Source of the DNA: Hyphomicrobiales bacterium
GTDB lineage: Bacteria; Pseudomonadota; Alphaproteobacteria; Rhizobiales; Rhizobiaceae
Assembly (NCBI GenBank): GCA_900473045.1
Contig: UCKS01000004.1
Location: 62,001 to 126,000 of the forward strand
Direction of reading: 5' to 3'
DNA length: 64,000 nt
In this document: positions 56,558 to 64,000 of the stretch, piece by piece
How the letters are laid out: every line of letters starts with the position of its first letter
How positions within the stretch are numbered: the stretch's first letter is position 1
Position numbers and translations under genes: made by a program
The notes under the pieces: model-generated
What the model was told of the DNA's origin: nothing
Databases searched by the model: none
What the model saw: the letters and a program-made list of their open reading frames with translations, nothing else

Positions 56558-56773
56558 CTATTCGTTTTCATAAGCAGCAATAATGACATCGTACTTAGCG
56601 ACGAGGTCGGCGTACAATTCGACCTGCAATTTTAGCGCCGCTAATGTTCCGACGGAATTGCGAGCGTCGCTTTGCTGCTGCAAATCCGCATCGGCCTCGC
56701 TCAGGTTACTTCTCGCTTCGTCCCGGCGTTTGCGGGCTCGTGCTACAGCAATTGCCACAAATTCACTCGACAT
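56558..56773 (-). CDS. Small coiled-coil protein (71 aa)
   Basis: ATG 56773 behind GGAGAACG (an ATG at 56785 is also in frame). MSSEFVAIAVARARKRRDEA, then SNLSEADADLQQQSDARNSV: two helices, likely coiled coil. Function unknown. Confidence 0.55.
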   Translation of the reverse strand: MSSEFVAIAVARARKRRDEARSNLSEADADLQQQSDARNSVGTLAALKLQVELYADLVAKYDVIIAAYENE

Positions 56774-56885
56774 CGCGTTCTCCATATCGTCCCACCATGA
56801 TGGTGGACCGCGGTACGATACCACAACGCATGAGTGGACCCGATGTCCCTATCTTTGTCCTCTGATGAGGACAGAGATTGAGACA

Positions 56886-57065
56886 TCACTTCGCCTGGCA
56901 TGCATCAACTATGACCGTTTCGCGGTTATTACCGCCATAGCCAGCTGGTAATGTTGCCTCAGTCATTCGCACGCAGGTCTGAAAGTCATTCTCTTTAGTG
57001 TGGATTGCGGCGCTCAGCATCGCGAAGCCCAACAGTATTGATACAGGAAGGGCCACTTCACGCAT
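56886..57065 (-). CDS. Small exported protein (59 aa)
   Basis: MREVALPVSILLGFAMLSAA then IHTKENDFQTCVRMTEATLP and a second Cys near the end (VDACQAK). ATG 57065 behind TAGGAGAACG. The N-terminus is a signal peptide, the two cysteines could form a disulfide, so a periplasmic protein: superinfection exclusion and lysis control are possibilities. Confidence 0.6.
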   Translation of the reverse strand: MREVALPVSILLGFAMLSAAIHTKENDFQTCVRMTEATLPAGYGGNNRETVIVDACQAK

Positions 57066-57146
57066 TCGCGTTCTCCTAAAGCTAGAAAATTCATATCGCG
57101 AAGTGAGGGTGGCTCACCGGCTGGTAGGAATGGTTTTGCGCACCTG

Positions 57147-57323
57147 TCAGTTTTCGGCCCGAACCAGGGCGTACTGCTGCAACAGGTAGGCGTCGGCCTC
57201 AGCTTCACTGTGGAAATACCGCTCTTGTTTCGAGTGTCCGCCCACGTTGAGCGTGGTAACGAGCCAACTTTCGCGGATTTTCTCTTTCGACGCGGAAGCC
57301 ATCGGCTTATCTGGAAAACCCAT
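57147..57323 (-). CDS. Small hypothetical protein (58 aa)
   Basis: ATG 57323 behind GGAGGAATG. MGFPDKPMASASKEKIRESW, then GGHSKQERYFHSEAEADAYL. Short beta hairpin and helix; no family recognised. Divergent from the terminase genes (25 bp). Confidence 0.55.
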   Translation of the reverse strand: MGFPDKPMASASKEKIRESWLVTTLNVGGHSKQERYFHSEAEADAYLLQQYALVRAEN

Positions 57324-57348
57324 ATCATTCCTCCATAGGTTCAACTTC

Positions 57349-57963
57349 ATGCCAGTCCTGAAAAACGCCCGGCACGAGAAGTTTGCACAGTTGCTCGCGC
57401 AAGGCAAAACAGCCGACGACGCTTATGCACAGGCAGGCTTTAAAGCGAACAGGGGAAATGCTGCGACTTTAAAGCAGAAACAAAGCATTCAAGAGCGCGT
57501 AACGCAGCTTTTGGAGTGGGAGCAAACGGTTGAGCGAAAGGCCACCGAGAAGGCCATAGACAAGCTCGCCATCACGAAAGAGCGCGTCTTAGTAGAGCTT
57601 GCCAAGATCGGGTTCGCTGACATTCGCAAGGCCATCAAGTGGCAGGGCACACTGGTGACCGAGGAAGACAACCCGGACGGCGGCGATGTCCTCGTGATCA
57701 AGAACGTCGTCACCAACAACGTGACGCTCATCTCAAGCGACGAGATCGATGACGACACGGCCGGGGCGATCGCGGAGATCAGCCAGAACAGCACGGGCGG
57801 CATCAAGATCAAGCTTCACGACAAGAAGGGCGCGCTGGTCGATATCGGCAAGCACCTGGGCATGTTCGTTGAACGGCACGAGCACTCAGGACCAGACGGC
57901 GCTCCGATACAGACCGAGACGAGGACATGGCGAGAGGTGCTGCGGCAAGAGACGAAGGGCTGA
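57349..57963 (+). CDS. terS: Terminase small subunit
   Basis: 204 residues from ATG 57349. N-terminal DNA-binding part: NARHEKFAQLLAQGKTADDA, YAQAGFKANRGNAATLKQKQ; then a long helix (VTQLLEWEQTVERKATEKAI). Typical of P27/Terminase_2-like small subunits, which recognise the packaging site. Overlaps the large subunit by 37 nt. Confidence 0.9.
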   Translation: MPVLKNARHEKFAQLLAQGKTADDAYAQAGFKANRGNAATLKQKQSIQERVTQLLEWEQTVERKATEKAIDKLAITKERVLVELAKIGFADIRKAIKWQGTLVTEEDNPDGGDVLVIKNVVTNNVTLISSDEIDDDTAGAIAEISQNSTGGIKIKLHDKKGALVDIGKHLGMFVERHEHSGPDGAPIQTETRTWREVLRQETKG

Positions 57964-59366
57964 TTGCTGCCGCCACGCTGACCAACCCGGCGTTGTTCGA
58001 GTTCTGGGAGAAGGTATTCTTCGGAGAGAACGATATCGCCGTCCTGCATGGCGGCCGGTCGAGCTCGAAGACCCGGGATACAGCTTGCCAGTTGGTCCGG
58101 CTTGTCGACCATGTCGGCGTCAAGATGCGTGTCATGTGCATCCGGCGGTTCCAGAACCGAATTCAGGAATCGGTCTATACCGAACTGAAGTGGGCGATCA
58201 GCCACCTTGGCTTGACCGACGCCTTCGACGTCCAGAAGACGACGATCATCCACCGGCGGAGCGGCGCGGAGTTCATCTTTTACGGCATCGAGCGCAACCT
58301 TGAGGAAATCAAGGGAACGTCCGATATCGACATTCTTTGGGTGGAAGAGGCGGAAAAGCTTACCGGCGACCAATGGGACGTGATCGCGCCGACGATCCGC
58401 AAGGAAGACAGCCTTGCGATCCTGCTCTTCAACCCGAAGATGGTCACCGACTACGTCTGGAAGAACTTCGTCATCAACACGCCGCCACACTGCGTCGTGC
58501 ACCAGATCAACTACACGTCTAACCCCTTCCTTTCGGAGAAGGCTAAACGTGACATTGCCGCAATGCAGGAGCGCGATCCCGAGACGTTTGAGCACATCTA
58601 CGGCGGCGTGCCGCTGGGCGACAGCGAGCTGTCCATCTTCAAGCGCCGCTGGCTCGACGCATGTGTCGATGCCCACAAGCATCTGAAGATCGAACTGACC
58701 GGCCGGAACATCATCGGCTTCGACCCGGCCGACGACGGCGAGGACAAGAGCGCAACCGCCGACAAGATCGACGGCATCTTCACCGATGCCGAGGATTGGT
58801 CATCCGGCAAGGATGAGTTGGTGCAGAACGCCAAGCGCGTCTGGGCCAAGGCAAAGATAGCCGGCGCGACAGTGTCTTATGACACGATCGGGGTAGGGGC
58901 TTTCGTAGGGGGCTACATCGATGAGCAAAACGAGGTCAACGCCACTAGCGTAAAGCATTTCGCTTTTCACGCCGGTGGGTCTGTGATGGACCCCGACATG
59001 CCGAGCGACCCGCATAACGGCAATAGTCCGCTCAACAAGAACGAATACCTCAACCTCAAGGCTCAGTCGTGGGCCAATACCGCGCGCCGGGCGATGCTGA
59101 CGTTCAATGCCGTCACGCGCGGGCAGCCGATCAAGCCAGAGCACGTTCTTTCGTTCTCGTCAGCGATCGGCAAAGAAAAGCTCGACGCTCTCTTCACCGA
59201 GCTTTGCGTCCCGTGGTGGGTCGAGACCGAGGGCAAGAAGCGTGTCGTGCCGAAGGTGAAGCTGAAAAAGGATCTGGGCGTGAAATCGCACAACCTGGCT
59301 GACGCCGTGATCGCGGCCGACAATGTGAATATTGGTTACAACTACGGTATGTTGGATGTTCTCTGA
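57927..59366 (+). CDS. terL: Terminase large subunit (PBSX type)
   Basis: 479 residues. Walker A GGRSSSKT (42-49), Walker B region DIDILWVEEAEKL, IGFDPADDGEDKSATADK and the nuclease-domain acids (DAVIAADNVN at the end). ATP-driven packaging motor and DNA cutter; the PBSX family is usual for headful packagers. Confidence 0.95.
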   Translation: MARGAAARDEGLIAAATLTNPALFEFWEKVFFGENDIAVLHGGRSSSKTRDTACQLVRLVDHVGVKMRVMCIRRFQNRIQESVYTELKWAISHLGLTDAFDVQKTTIIHRRSGAEFIFYGIERNLEEIKGTSDIDILWVEEAEKLTGDQWDVIAPTIRKEDSLAILLFNPKMVTDYVWKNFVINTPPHCVVHQINYTSNPFLSEKAKRDIAAMQERDPETFEHIYGGVPLGDSELSIFKRRWLDACVDAHKHLKIELTGRNIIGFDPADDGEDKSATADKIDGIFTDAEDWSSGKDELVQNAKRVWAKAKIAGATVSYDTIGVGAFVGGYIDEQNEVNATSVKHFAFHAGGSVMDPDMPSDPHNGNSPLNKNEYLNLKAQSWANTARRAMLTFNAVTRGQPIKPEHVLSFSSAIGKEKLDALFTELCVPWWVETEGKKRVVPKVKLKKDLGVKSHNLADAVIAADNVNIGYNYGMLDVL

Positions 59367-60754
59367 TGATGTTTCTTGACCGCCTACAGAACTTTGTGAG
59401 CGGCTTGGGCTCTTCGAAGGACAAGAAGACCGCGACTGTCTATGGCTTCTTGCCGATCGACGTGACGCAGCTCAACGCGATGCATCGCTCCGACTGGATG
59501 GCCCGCAAGATCGTGGACATCATCCCCGACGACATGACGCGCGAGTGGCGCGAGTGGAAGGCAGACGAAGACACCGTCGAGCTGATCGAAAAGGTCGAGC
59601 GCGCGCCGCAGATTAGCATTCAGGCCAAGGTCAACGAGGCTATGCAGTTGGCCCGGCTTCGCGGTGGTGCTGCTCTCATGCTGGGCATGAAGGACGCGCA
59701 GCCAGGCGAAGAGCTTGTCCTCGACCGGGTGAAGGAAGGCGATCTCCTTTACGTCCATGTGCTTGGCAGGGATGACGTCAGCTATACCGAAATCGACCGG
59801 GACGTGCTGTCACCTTATTTCGGCGAACCGAAGATGTACCAAGCGAGGAGCAAGGACGGCGCTCAGGTCGAAGTCCACCCGTCGCGCGTCGTCCGGTTCA
59901 TCGGAGCGCCGATCCTCGATCGATCGATTTCGGAATACGACTGCTGGGGGGATTCGATCCTGCTGGTGGTCCATGACGCGATCCAGAACGCCGCATCTTC
60001 CCAAGAGCATATCGCTTCGTTGATCCCCGAAGCGAAGACGGACGTCATTTATATCCCGAACCTGTCGCAGCACCTTGCCAGTGCGGCATCCACGTCGAAG
60101 CTGACCGAGCGTTTCGCCTACGCGAACAGCCTCAAGAGCATGTTCAACATGCTCCTGCTCGAAGGCAATGGCGGCACGGGCCCGAACGGCGCCGGTGAAA
60201 AGTGGGAACAGAAGACCATCAATTTCGGGCAATTCCCCGAGCTGATGCGCCAGTATCTGCAAGTCGCCGCCGGCGCGGGGGATATCCCGCTTGCTCGGTT
60301 CCTACAGGACGCCCCGTCGGGGCTTGGATCAAACGGTGAGAGCGCACTTCGCAACTACTACGACAAGATCAGCGCAGACCAGCGCAACAAGCTGACCCCG
60401 AACCTCTGGCGCTTCGACGAAGTCTGCATCCGGTCAGCAACCGGCAAGCGCGATCCGGCCATTTTCTACGAGTGGGCGCCACTTTATACCCAGAGCGAGA
60501 AGGAACGGGCCGAAACTTTCAAAATCTACGCCGATGGCGCGCGGACAATCGTCGGCAGTGGCCTCGGGCAGGAGATCATCACCCGCGAGGCCATCTCGAA
60601 GTCGTTGACCAACCGCATTGTTGAGGACGGCATCCTGCCAGGTCTGGCGGAAGCGATTGCCGAATATGGCTCGATCGAGCAGCAAGAACCCTCGGAAGAG
60701 GAACTTGCAGCAATTACTGTTCAATCACGACCTTCAAACGTGGACGCTGGGTAA
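59366..60754 (+). CDS. Portal protein (DUF1073 type)
   Basis: 462 residues. SDWMARKIVDIIPDDMTREW (43-62) and DSILLVVHDAIQNAASSQEH are DUF1073 portal landmarks; PLARFLQDAPSGLGSNGESA marks the region that contacts DNA in portals. Last residues (after EEELAAIT) are read from sequence antisense to the putAbiC-like gene, so the natural C-terminus may have been lost there. Databases sometimes name this family after anti-CBASS Acb1; see rejected items. Confidence 0.92.
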   Translation: MMFLDRLQNFVSGLGSSKDKKTATVYGFLPIDVTQLNAMHRSDWMARKIVDIIPDDMTREWREWKADEDTVELIEKVERAPQISIQAKVNEAMQLARLRGGAALMLGMKDAQPGEELVLDRVKEGDLLYVHVLGRDDVSYTEIDRDVLSPYFGEPKMYQARSKDGAQVEVHPSRVVRFIGAPILDRSISEYDCWGDSILLVVHDAIQNAASSQEHIASLIPEAKTDVIYIPNLSQHLASAASTSKLTERFAYANSLKSMFNMLLLEGNGGTGPNGAGEKWEQKTINFGQFPELMRQYLQVAAGAGDIPLARFLQDAPSGLGSNGESALRNYYDKISADQRNKLTPNLWRFDEVCIRSATGKRDPAIFYEWAPLYTQSEKERAETFKIYADGARTIVGSGLGQEIITREAISKSLTNRIVEDGILPGLAEAIAEYGSIEQQEPSEEELAAITVQSRPSNVDAG

Positions 60755-61569
60755 TGCAACATTAGCCTCTTCCTTCCAAACTCATCAGGCAAATACTTTG
60801 CAAGACGAAATTCGACTATCAAACCTTTGAATCTGCCAGAAATCGCTGCTAGCCCATTATAACAGCAAAGCGCAACCTCGTGGCTCGTAAGTTGGCTCCG
60901 CACGACATTGCCGTAACGGTACTTTTGGGCCTGAGTAAGAATCGTGTCTTCCTCAATACGTAGTAGAAGAGTGTATAGAAGTCGATAGTATGGCGCAAAA
61001 GTACTCTCATATCGAGAGTGGATATGTTTCAAATAGAGCTCAGCAAGAACCTCTGAGTTTATCTCAATCCTAGCCTGATCTAGAGCTCCGATCCAGTGGC
61101 GTAATTCCATGTTCGCTCGCTTGAAGGACTCTGTTCCTTCAACTCTGTTGGTAGAGCTGGAACTACGCTCTCTAGGGTCACCAATATAGCTATGGCTATA
61201 TCGAAATTCGACGTCATTCCGCGCCTCGCGTAGTAACCGCAGTAGCTCGTAAAATGTTCGTTCGAAACGTTGGAGGTGTTGGTCGGTCTCGTTTGCTGTG
61301 ATTTGACGTTGTTGCCGCGCGAGATCTTCCCGTTGTTGTGCCAGCTGTCTGGAAACGTCGTCTCGCTGCTGCTTTAGGGTAAAAAGAACCGCTATAAAAG
61401 CAAGTGCCGAAAACAGAGCGTTGAGCGCTCCGAACGAGTCTCCCCATTGGCCGACAGTCTCGGGCTTCCACGGTATTATCATGCGCTTAGCCAGCAGCGG
61501 ATGAACCGCCCAAATTACCCATAAGCAGAAGGCAGCGACACCAGCTCGCTTCACAAACTTATCTTTCAT
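60721..61569 (-). CDS. Putative abortive-infection membrane protein (putAbiC-like)
   Basis: 282 residues. Two membrane helices (about 8-25, 46-66), a glutamine-rich coil (QQRDDVSRQLAQQREDLARQ), then RFERTFYELLRLLREARNDV (101-120) and YYRLLYTLLLRIEEDT (194-209) with YGNVVRSQLTSHEVALCCYN (219-238). This order matches putative phage abortive-infection proteins of the AbiC-like family (PF16872 from memory). Antisense in the late operon, overlaps portal by 34 nt, lower GC than neighbours, own ribosome-binding site AAGGGG. It may defend the lysogen from other phages; mechanism not known. Confidence 0.82.
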   Translation of the reverse strand: MKDKFVKRAGVAAFCLWVIWAVHPLLAKRMIIPWKPETVGQWGDSFGALNALFSALAFIAVLFTLKQQRDDVSRQLAQQREDLARQQRQITANETDQHLQRFERTFYELLRLLREARNDVEFRYSHSYIGDPRERSSSSTNRVEGTESFKRANMELRHWIGALDQARIEINSEVLAELYLKHIHSRYESTFAPYYRLLYTLLLRIEEDTILTQAQKYRYGNVVRSQLTSHEVALCCYNGLAAISGRFKGLIVEFRLAKYLPDEFGRKRLMLHYPASTFEGRD

Positions 61570-61604
61570 GCCCGAATCCCCTTACCCCTCAGGACAGGCA
61601 TACC

Positions 61605-62753
61605 ATGAACTTCACCGACACTGTAACCGTCGCGGGAACGCGCCGGACCGAAGACGGCTATCTGATTGCCGAAGCAAAGGCGGTTCGCACGGGCATCCAG
61701 CTTTATTTGGGCGACGAGGTGGGCAAGCCAGATCTCAGGATCGTGCGCGTCCATCGCCCTGCCGAAGAAGTGTTTTCCGACAAGAGCTTGCAGTCGTTTA
61801 CTCATGCGCCGGTTACGGTCAATCACCCGGACGAGGCGGTCAACGCTGGCAACTGGAAAGACCTGGCCGTTGGCGAGGTCAGCACGGCCGCGAAGAAGGA
61901 TGGCGACTGGGTTTGGCTGCCGCTGATCCTCAAGGACAAGGACGCCATCGCATCAGTAGAGAGCGGCAAGCGCGAGCTGTCGGCCGGCTACGAATGCCAG
62001 CTCGATTGGACGCCCGGCACGTCCCCCGATGGCCAGCAGTTCGATGCCGTCCAGCGCAACATCAAGATCAACCATCTCGCGATCGTGGATAGCGCGCGGG
62101 CCGGTTCTCAAGCTCGCATCGGTGACGGTGCGGGAAACTGGGGTGTTTCCCCTGTCACCAGTGATCAGAAACCGAAGGAAAAGATCATGACCCTGAAGAC
62201 GGTTACCGTCGATGGCATCCCGGTTGAAGTAACCGACCAGGGTGCGATCGTCATCACCACGCTGCAGACTCGGCTTGCCGATGCTGTCGCAAAGATCACC
62301 GCCACCGAAACGGCACACCAGACGGTGATTGCCGCCAAGGATGCCGACCTGGCCAAGAAGGACGCCGAAATCGACGCCTTGAAGGGCAAGGTTCTCTCCG
62401 ACGCCGATCTCGACAAGAAGGTGCAGGCTCGCGCCGATCTGATCGCGGTCGCCAAGACCATCGCCAAGGACGTCAAGACCGAAGGCCTCACGGACGCCGG
62501 CATTCGCAAGGCTGTCGTGGTTGCCAAGATTGGTGATGCCGCCATTGCCGGAAAGGCCGACGCCTATATCGACGCCCGCTTTGACCTGCTGGTCGAAGAT
62601 GCCGCCAAGGGCGCCGCGGATCCATTCGCCACCGTCGTCAAGGGCGGCCTCAAGGCGCAGGACGGCAATCCCGCTGATTCCGACGCCGCCTACCGACAGA
62701 TGCTGGCGCGCGACGCCAACGCCTGGATGGGCAATCAGAAGGAGAACGCATAA
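61605..62753 (+). CDS. DUF2213 head maturation protease with scaffold C-terminus
   Basis: 382 residues. LYLGDEVGKPDLRIVRVHRP, FTHAPVTVNHPDEAVNAGNW and SAGYECQLDWTPGTSPDGQQ (the substrate pocket; N-terminal ~185 residues = DUF2213 protease). Residues about 195-382 are helical and coiled coil (AKITATETAHQTVIAAKDAD), the scaffold. ATG 61605 behind AGGACAGG. Confidence 0.88.
   Translation: MNFTDTVTVAGTRRTEDGYLIAEAKAVRTGIQLYLGDEVGKPDLRIVRVHRPAEEVFSDKSLQSFTHAPVTVNHPDEAVNAGNWKDLAVGEVSTAAKKDGDWVWLPLILKDKDAIASVESGKRELSAGYECQLDWTPGTSPDGQQFDAVQRNIKINHLAIVDSARAGSQARIGDGAGNWGVSPVTSDQKPKEKIMTLKTVTVDGIPVEVTDQGAIVITTLQTRLADAVAKITATETAHQTVIAAKDADLAKKDAEIDALKGKVLSDADLDKKVQARADLIAVAKTIAKDVKTEGLTDAGIRKAVVVAKIGDAAIAGKADAYIDARFDLLVEDAAKGAADPFATVVKGGLKAQDGNPADSDAAYRQMLARDANAWMGNQKENA
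62187..62753 (+). CDS. Internal scaffold start within the DUF2213 gene (188 aa)
   Basis: In-frame ATG at 62187 with AAGGAAAAG 6-12 nt ahead gives a product that begins MTLKTVTVDGIPVEVTDQGA and spans just the scaffold half. Nested scaffold genes of this kind are known in lambda (C/Nu3). Inference from signal and domain border, not certain. Confidence 0.55.
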   Translation: MTLKTVTVDGIPVEVTDQGAIVITTLQTRLADAVAKITATETAHQTVIAAKDADLAKKDAEIDALKGKVLSDADLDKKVQARADLIAVAKTIAKDVKTEGLTDAGIRKAVVVAKIGDAAIAGKADAYIDARFDLLVEDAAKGAADPFATVVKGGLKAQDGNPADSDAAYRQMLARDANAWMGNQKENA

Positions 62754-63217
62754 TGGCTTTCCCGACCGTATCCTATTCGCGCGACACGCCGGCCGGCTAT
62801 CCCGGCATGATCGCCACCACTGAGCCTGGCTGGAACATCTCCGCCATCGTCGAGGCAGGCTCGGGTGATATCCCGTTCGGCCGCGGTGTGATCTTCGGCA
62901 CCATCGAGGATACAGTGAAGCTGCCAACGGCGCTGGGCAAGTTTGCTGGTGTCGCCATCGCCGACCGTACCGTTCCTGCCGCCAATGGTGAGGTGTTCAA
63001 GCCTTACGACCAGCTCAGCGTTCGCAAGAACGGCTCCATCTGGGTCACCGCGCTCGTCGCGGTCGCGCAGGGCGATCCGGTCTACATGACGCCGACGGGC
63101 ACGTTCACGAACGTAGCGAACTCGGCCGCCAACCAACTCATCGAAAATGCCGAATGGGCAAGCGTCACGAGCGGTACCAACCAGCTCGCGCGTCTCCGCC
63201 TTGGCGTCACCAAGTAA
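62753..63217 (+). CDS. Head cement/decoration protein (DUF2190-like)
   Basis: 154 residues, overlapping the protease stop by one base. MAFPTVSYSRDTPAGYPGMI, DIPFGRGVIFGTIEDTVKLP, GVAIADRTVP and SVRKNGSIWVTALVAVAQGD. Beta barrel repeatedly found between the DUF2213 protease and DUF2184 capsid genes, proposed to brace the capsid. Confidence 0.85.
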   Translation: MAFPTVSYSRDTPAGYPGMIATTEPGWNISAIVEAGSGDIPFGRGVIFGTIEDTVKLPTALGKFAGVAIADRTVPAANGEVFKPYDQLSVRKNGSIWVTALVAVAQGDPVYMTPTGTFTNVANSAANQLIENAEWASVTSGTNQLARLRLGVTK

Positions 63218-63228
63218 GGAGAACGAGC

Positions 63229-64000
63229 ATGTTCACCACTGACGCGCCTTCACTGGCGCTGAACTTCCTGCGCACGGCTCAGAATTACATCGAGCCCGTG
63301 ATTTACAAGCGCGAGTATCCGGATTTCCAGTACCGGGAACTCGTACCGGTCGATAACTCGGCGCCCGAATGGACGACCGCGATCGATTTCTTCTCCATGG
63401 GCGATGACGTCGGCGAGGCCAGCGAGTTTTCGGCGGATGGCGATGACATCCCGTTCGTCGACTTCAAGCTCGACAACGGCAACAGCCGCGTCTTCATGGC
63501 TGGTATCGGCTATCGCTATAACCTGCAGGAGTTGGGCCACGCTCAGGCTTACGGCATCACGCTAACGAATGACCGTGCCGACGCTGCCAAGCGCAAGTAC
63601 GAGCAGTTCGTCGACGGCGTGGCCTTCCTCGGCCGCTCGAAGCTCGGCATGACCGGTCTGTTGAATACGGTATCGGTCACCGCGCTCACCGCCGCGAACG
63701 GCGCCGGCGGCACAGCAACCTGGACCACGAAAACGGCAGATGAAATCCTGAAGGACGTCAACGACGTTCTCAGCGTCATCTTCACCGCCTCGAACGGCAT
63801 CGAGCAGGCTGACACGATCCTTCTTGATCAGGACCGTTACGCGCTCATCGCGACCAAGCGCCTCGACGCTACCATGACCACGACCATTCTGGAGCACATC
63901 CAGCGTGCGAACATCTACACGATCCGGACCGGCCGCCCGCTTACGATCCGCGCGGTTTTCGGTCTGGAAAATCTCGGCGCCGGCGCCACCCACCGCATGG
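63229..64000 (+). CDS. Major capsid protein (DUF2184 type), partial
   Basis: ATG 63229 behind AAGGAG; runs off the window with no stop (257 codons). MFTTDAPSLALNFLRTAQNY, EYPDFQYRELVPVDNSAPEW, FSADGDDIPFVDFKLDNGNS and FMAGIGYRYNLQELGHAQAY are DUF2184 landmarks (also called encapsulin-like capsid). The N-arm and E-loop are present; the C-terminus is beyond the window. Confidence 0.9.
   Translation, partial: MFTTDAPSLALNFLRTAQNYIEPVIYKREYPDFQYRELVPVDNSAPEWTTAIDFFSMGDDVGEASEFSADGDDIPFVDFKLDNGNSRVFMAGIGYRYNLQELGHAQAYGITLTNDRADAAKRKYEQFVDGVAFLGRSKLGMTGLLNTVSVTALTAANGAGGTATWTTKTADEILKDVNDVLSVIFTASNGIEQADTILLDQDRYALIATKRLDATMTTTILEHIQRANIYTIRTGRPLTIRAVFGLENLGAGATHRM

Larger units (their letters stand above)
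34343..64000. mobile_element. Prophage 2 in tRNA-Cys (left ~29.7 kb; right end outside the window)
   Basis: Layout of a lambdoid temperate phage: integrase and excisionase at the tRNA, leftward recombination operon, immunity region with S24 repressor and operators, rightward early genes, replication, antiterminator, then terminase, portal, protease/scaffold, cement and capsid genes. All modules appear intact, so the phage could be functional; tail and lysis genes would lie beyond 64000. Confidence 0.95.

Noticed and set aside
59366-60754. Portal read as an anti-CBASS (Acb1) protein because database entries for DUF1073 carry that name
   Set aside because: Length (462 aa), position between terminase and head protease, and portal-like regions point to a structural portal. 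I do not see the two HxT catalytic motifs of Acb1 as a clear pair.
1-64000. CRISPR arrays or insertion sequences
   Set aside because: No regularly spaced direct repeats of CRISPR length and no transposase with terminal inverted repeats were seen. The repeat array found at 49575-50370 is coding and protein-level.

Overview
The window looks like a chromosomal piece of an alphaproteobacterium of the order Hyphomicrobiales, most likely Rhizobiaceae. Supporting signs are DUF982 proteins, an alphaproteobacterial SOS box (GAAC-N7-GTTC) before lexA, HlyU- and ChrR-type proteins, GapR- and GcrA-like proteins, and a high-GC coding style. It has three parts.

(1) 1-6671 is the right end of an integrated element that continues left of the window. 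A packed plus-strand operon encodes an adenine methyltransferase-like protein, a DUF1937 deoxyribosyltransferase-like protein, a VUT/YhhQ-type 7-deazaguanine precursor transporter, a tRNA-guanine-transglycosylase-like protein resembling phage DpdA, and a large primase-helicase. A minus-strand tyrosine integrase then abuts the 3' end of tRNA-Leu(UAA). The transporter and DpdA-like pair suggests that the element imports a host precursor (preQ0 or similar) and swaps it into its own DNA.

(2) About 6672-34342 is host core chromosome between tRNA-Leu and tRNA-Cys. It holds housekeeping and metabolic genes: wrbA, a CinA-like protein, ilvA, ald with its Lrp-type regulator, a cysteine synthase / AlaX / sulfurtransferase / GNAT run, and lexA. 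It also holds a c-di-GMP cyclase, an APH-like kinase, a TetR/SDR divergent pair and tRNA-Asn. A notable block (20585-28594) carries a ChrR-like cupin protein, an SDR, an MFS carrier, a cyclopropane-fatty-acid-synthase-like methyltransferase, DUF1365, an FAD oxidoreductase and a photolyase. This resembles the singlet-oxygen (sigma-E/ChrR) regulon of Rhodobacter, but no sigma gene is adjacent and the ChrR-like protein has lost its N-terminal zinc cysteines.

(3) 34343-64000 is the left part of a second, unrelated prophage in tRNA-Cys(GCA). A leftward early operon (43720 to 34460) carries ERF/YqaJ recombination genes, an HNH protein, ASCH and HD-hydrolase proteins, an excisionase and the integrase. 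The immunity region (43721-45921) has an S24 repressor with two downstream genes of unknown function. Two promoters of identical layout there overlap TGCGA-N3-TCGCA operators. A rightward operon then runs through a Cro-like protein, a GapR fusion, a GcrA-like protein, a cytosine methyltransferase with an internal repeat array, MT-A70, replication proteins (one with DnaA domain IV) and a NusG-like antiterminator. After it come a tRNA-Met-like gene and an island of small minus-strand genes. The late genes follow: terminase, DUF1073 portal, DUF2213 protease/scaffold, cement protein and DUF2184 capsid (cut by the window end). An antisense putative abortive-infection gene (putAbiC-like) is lodged between portal and protease.

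All family names come from reading motifs by eye. No database search was run, so names for small proteins are tentative.
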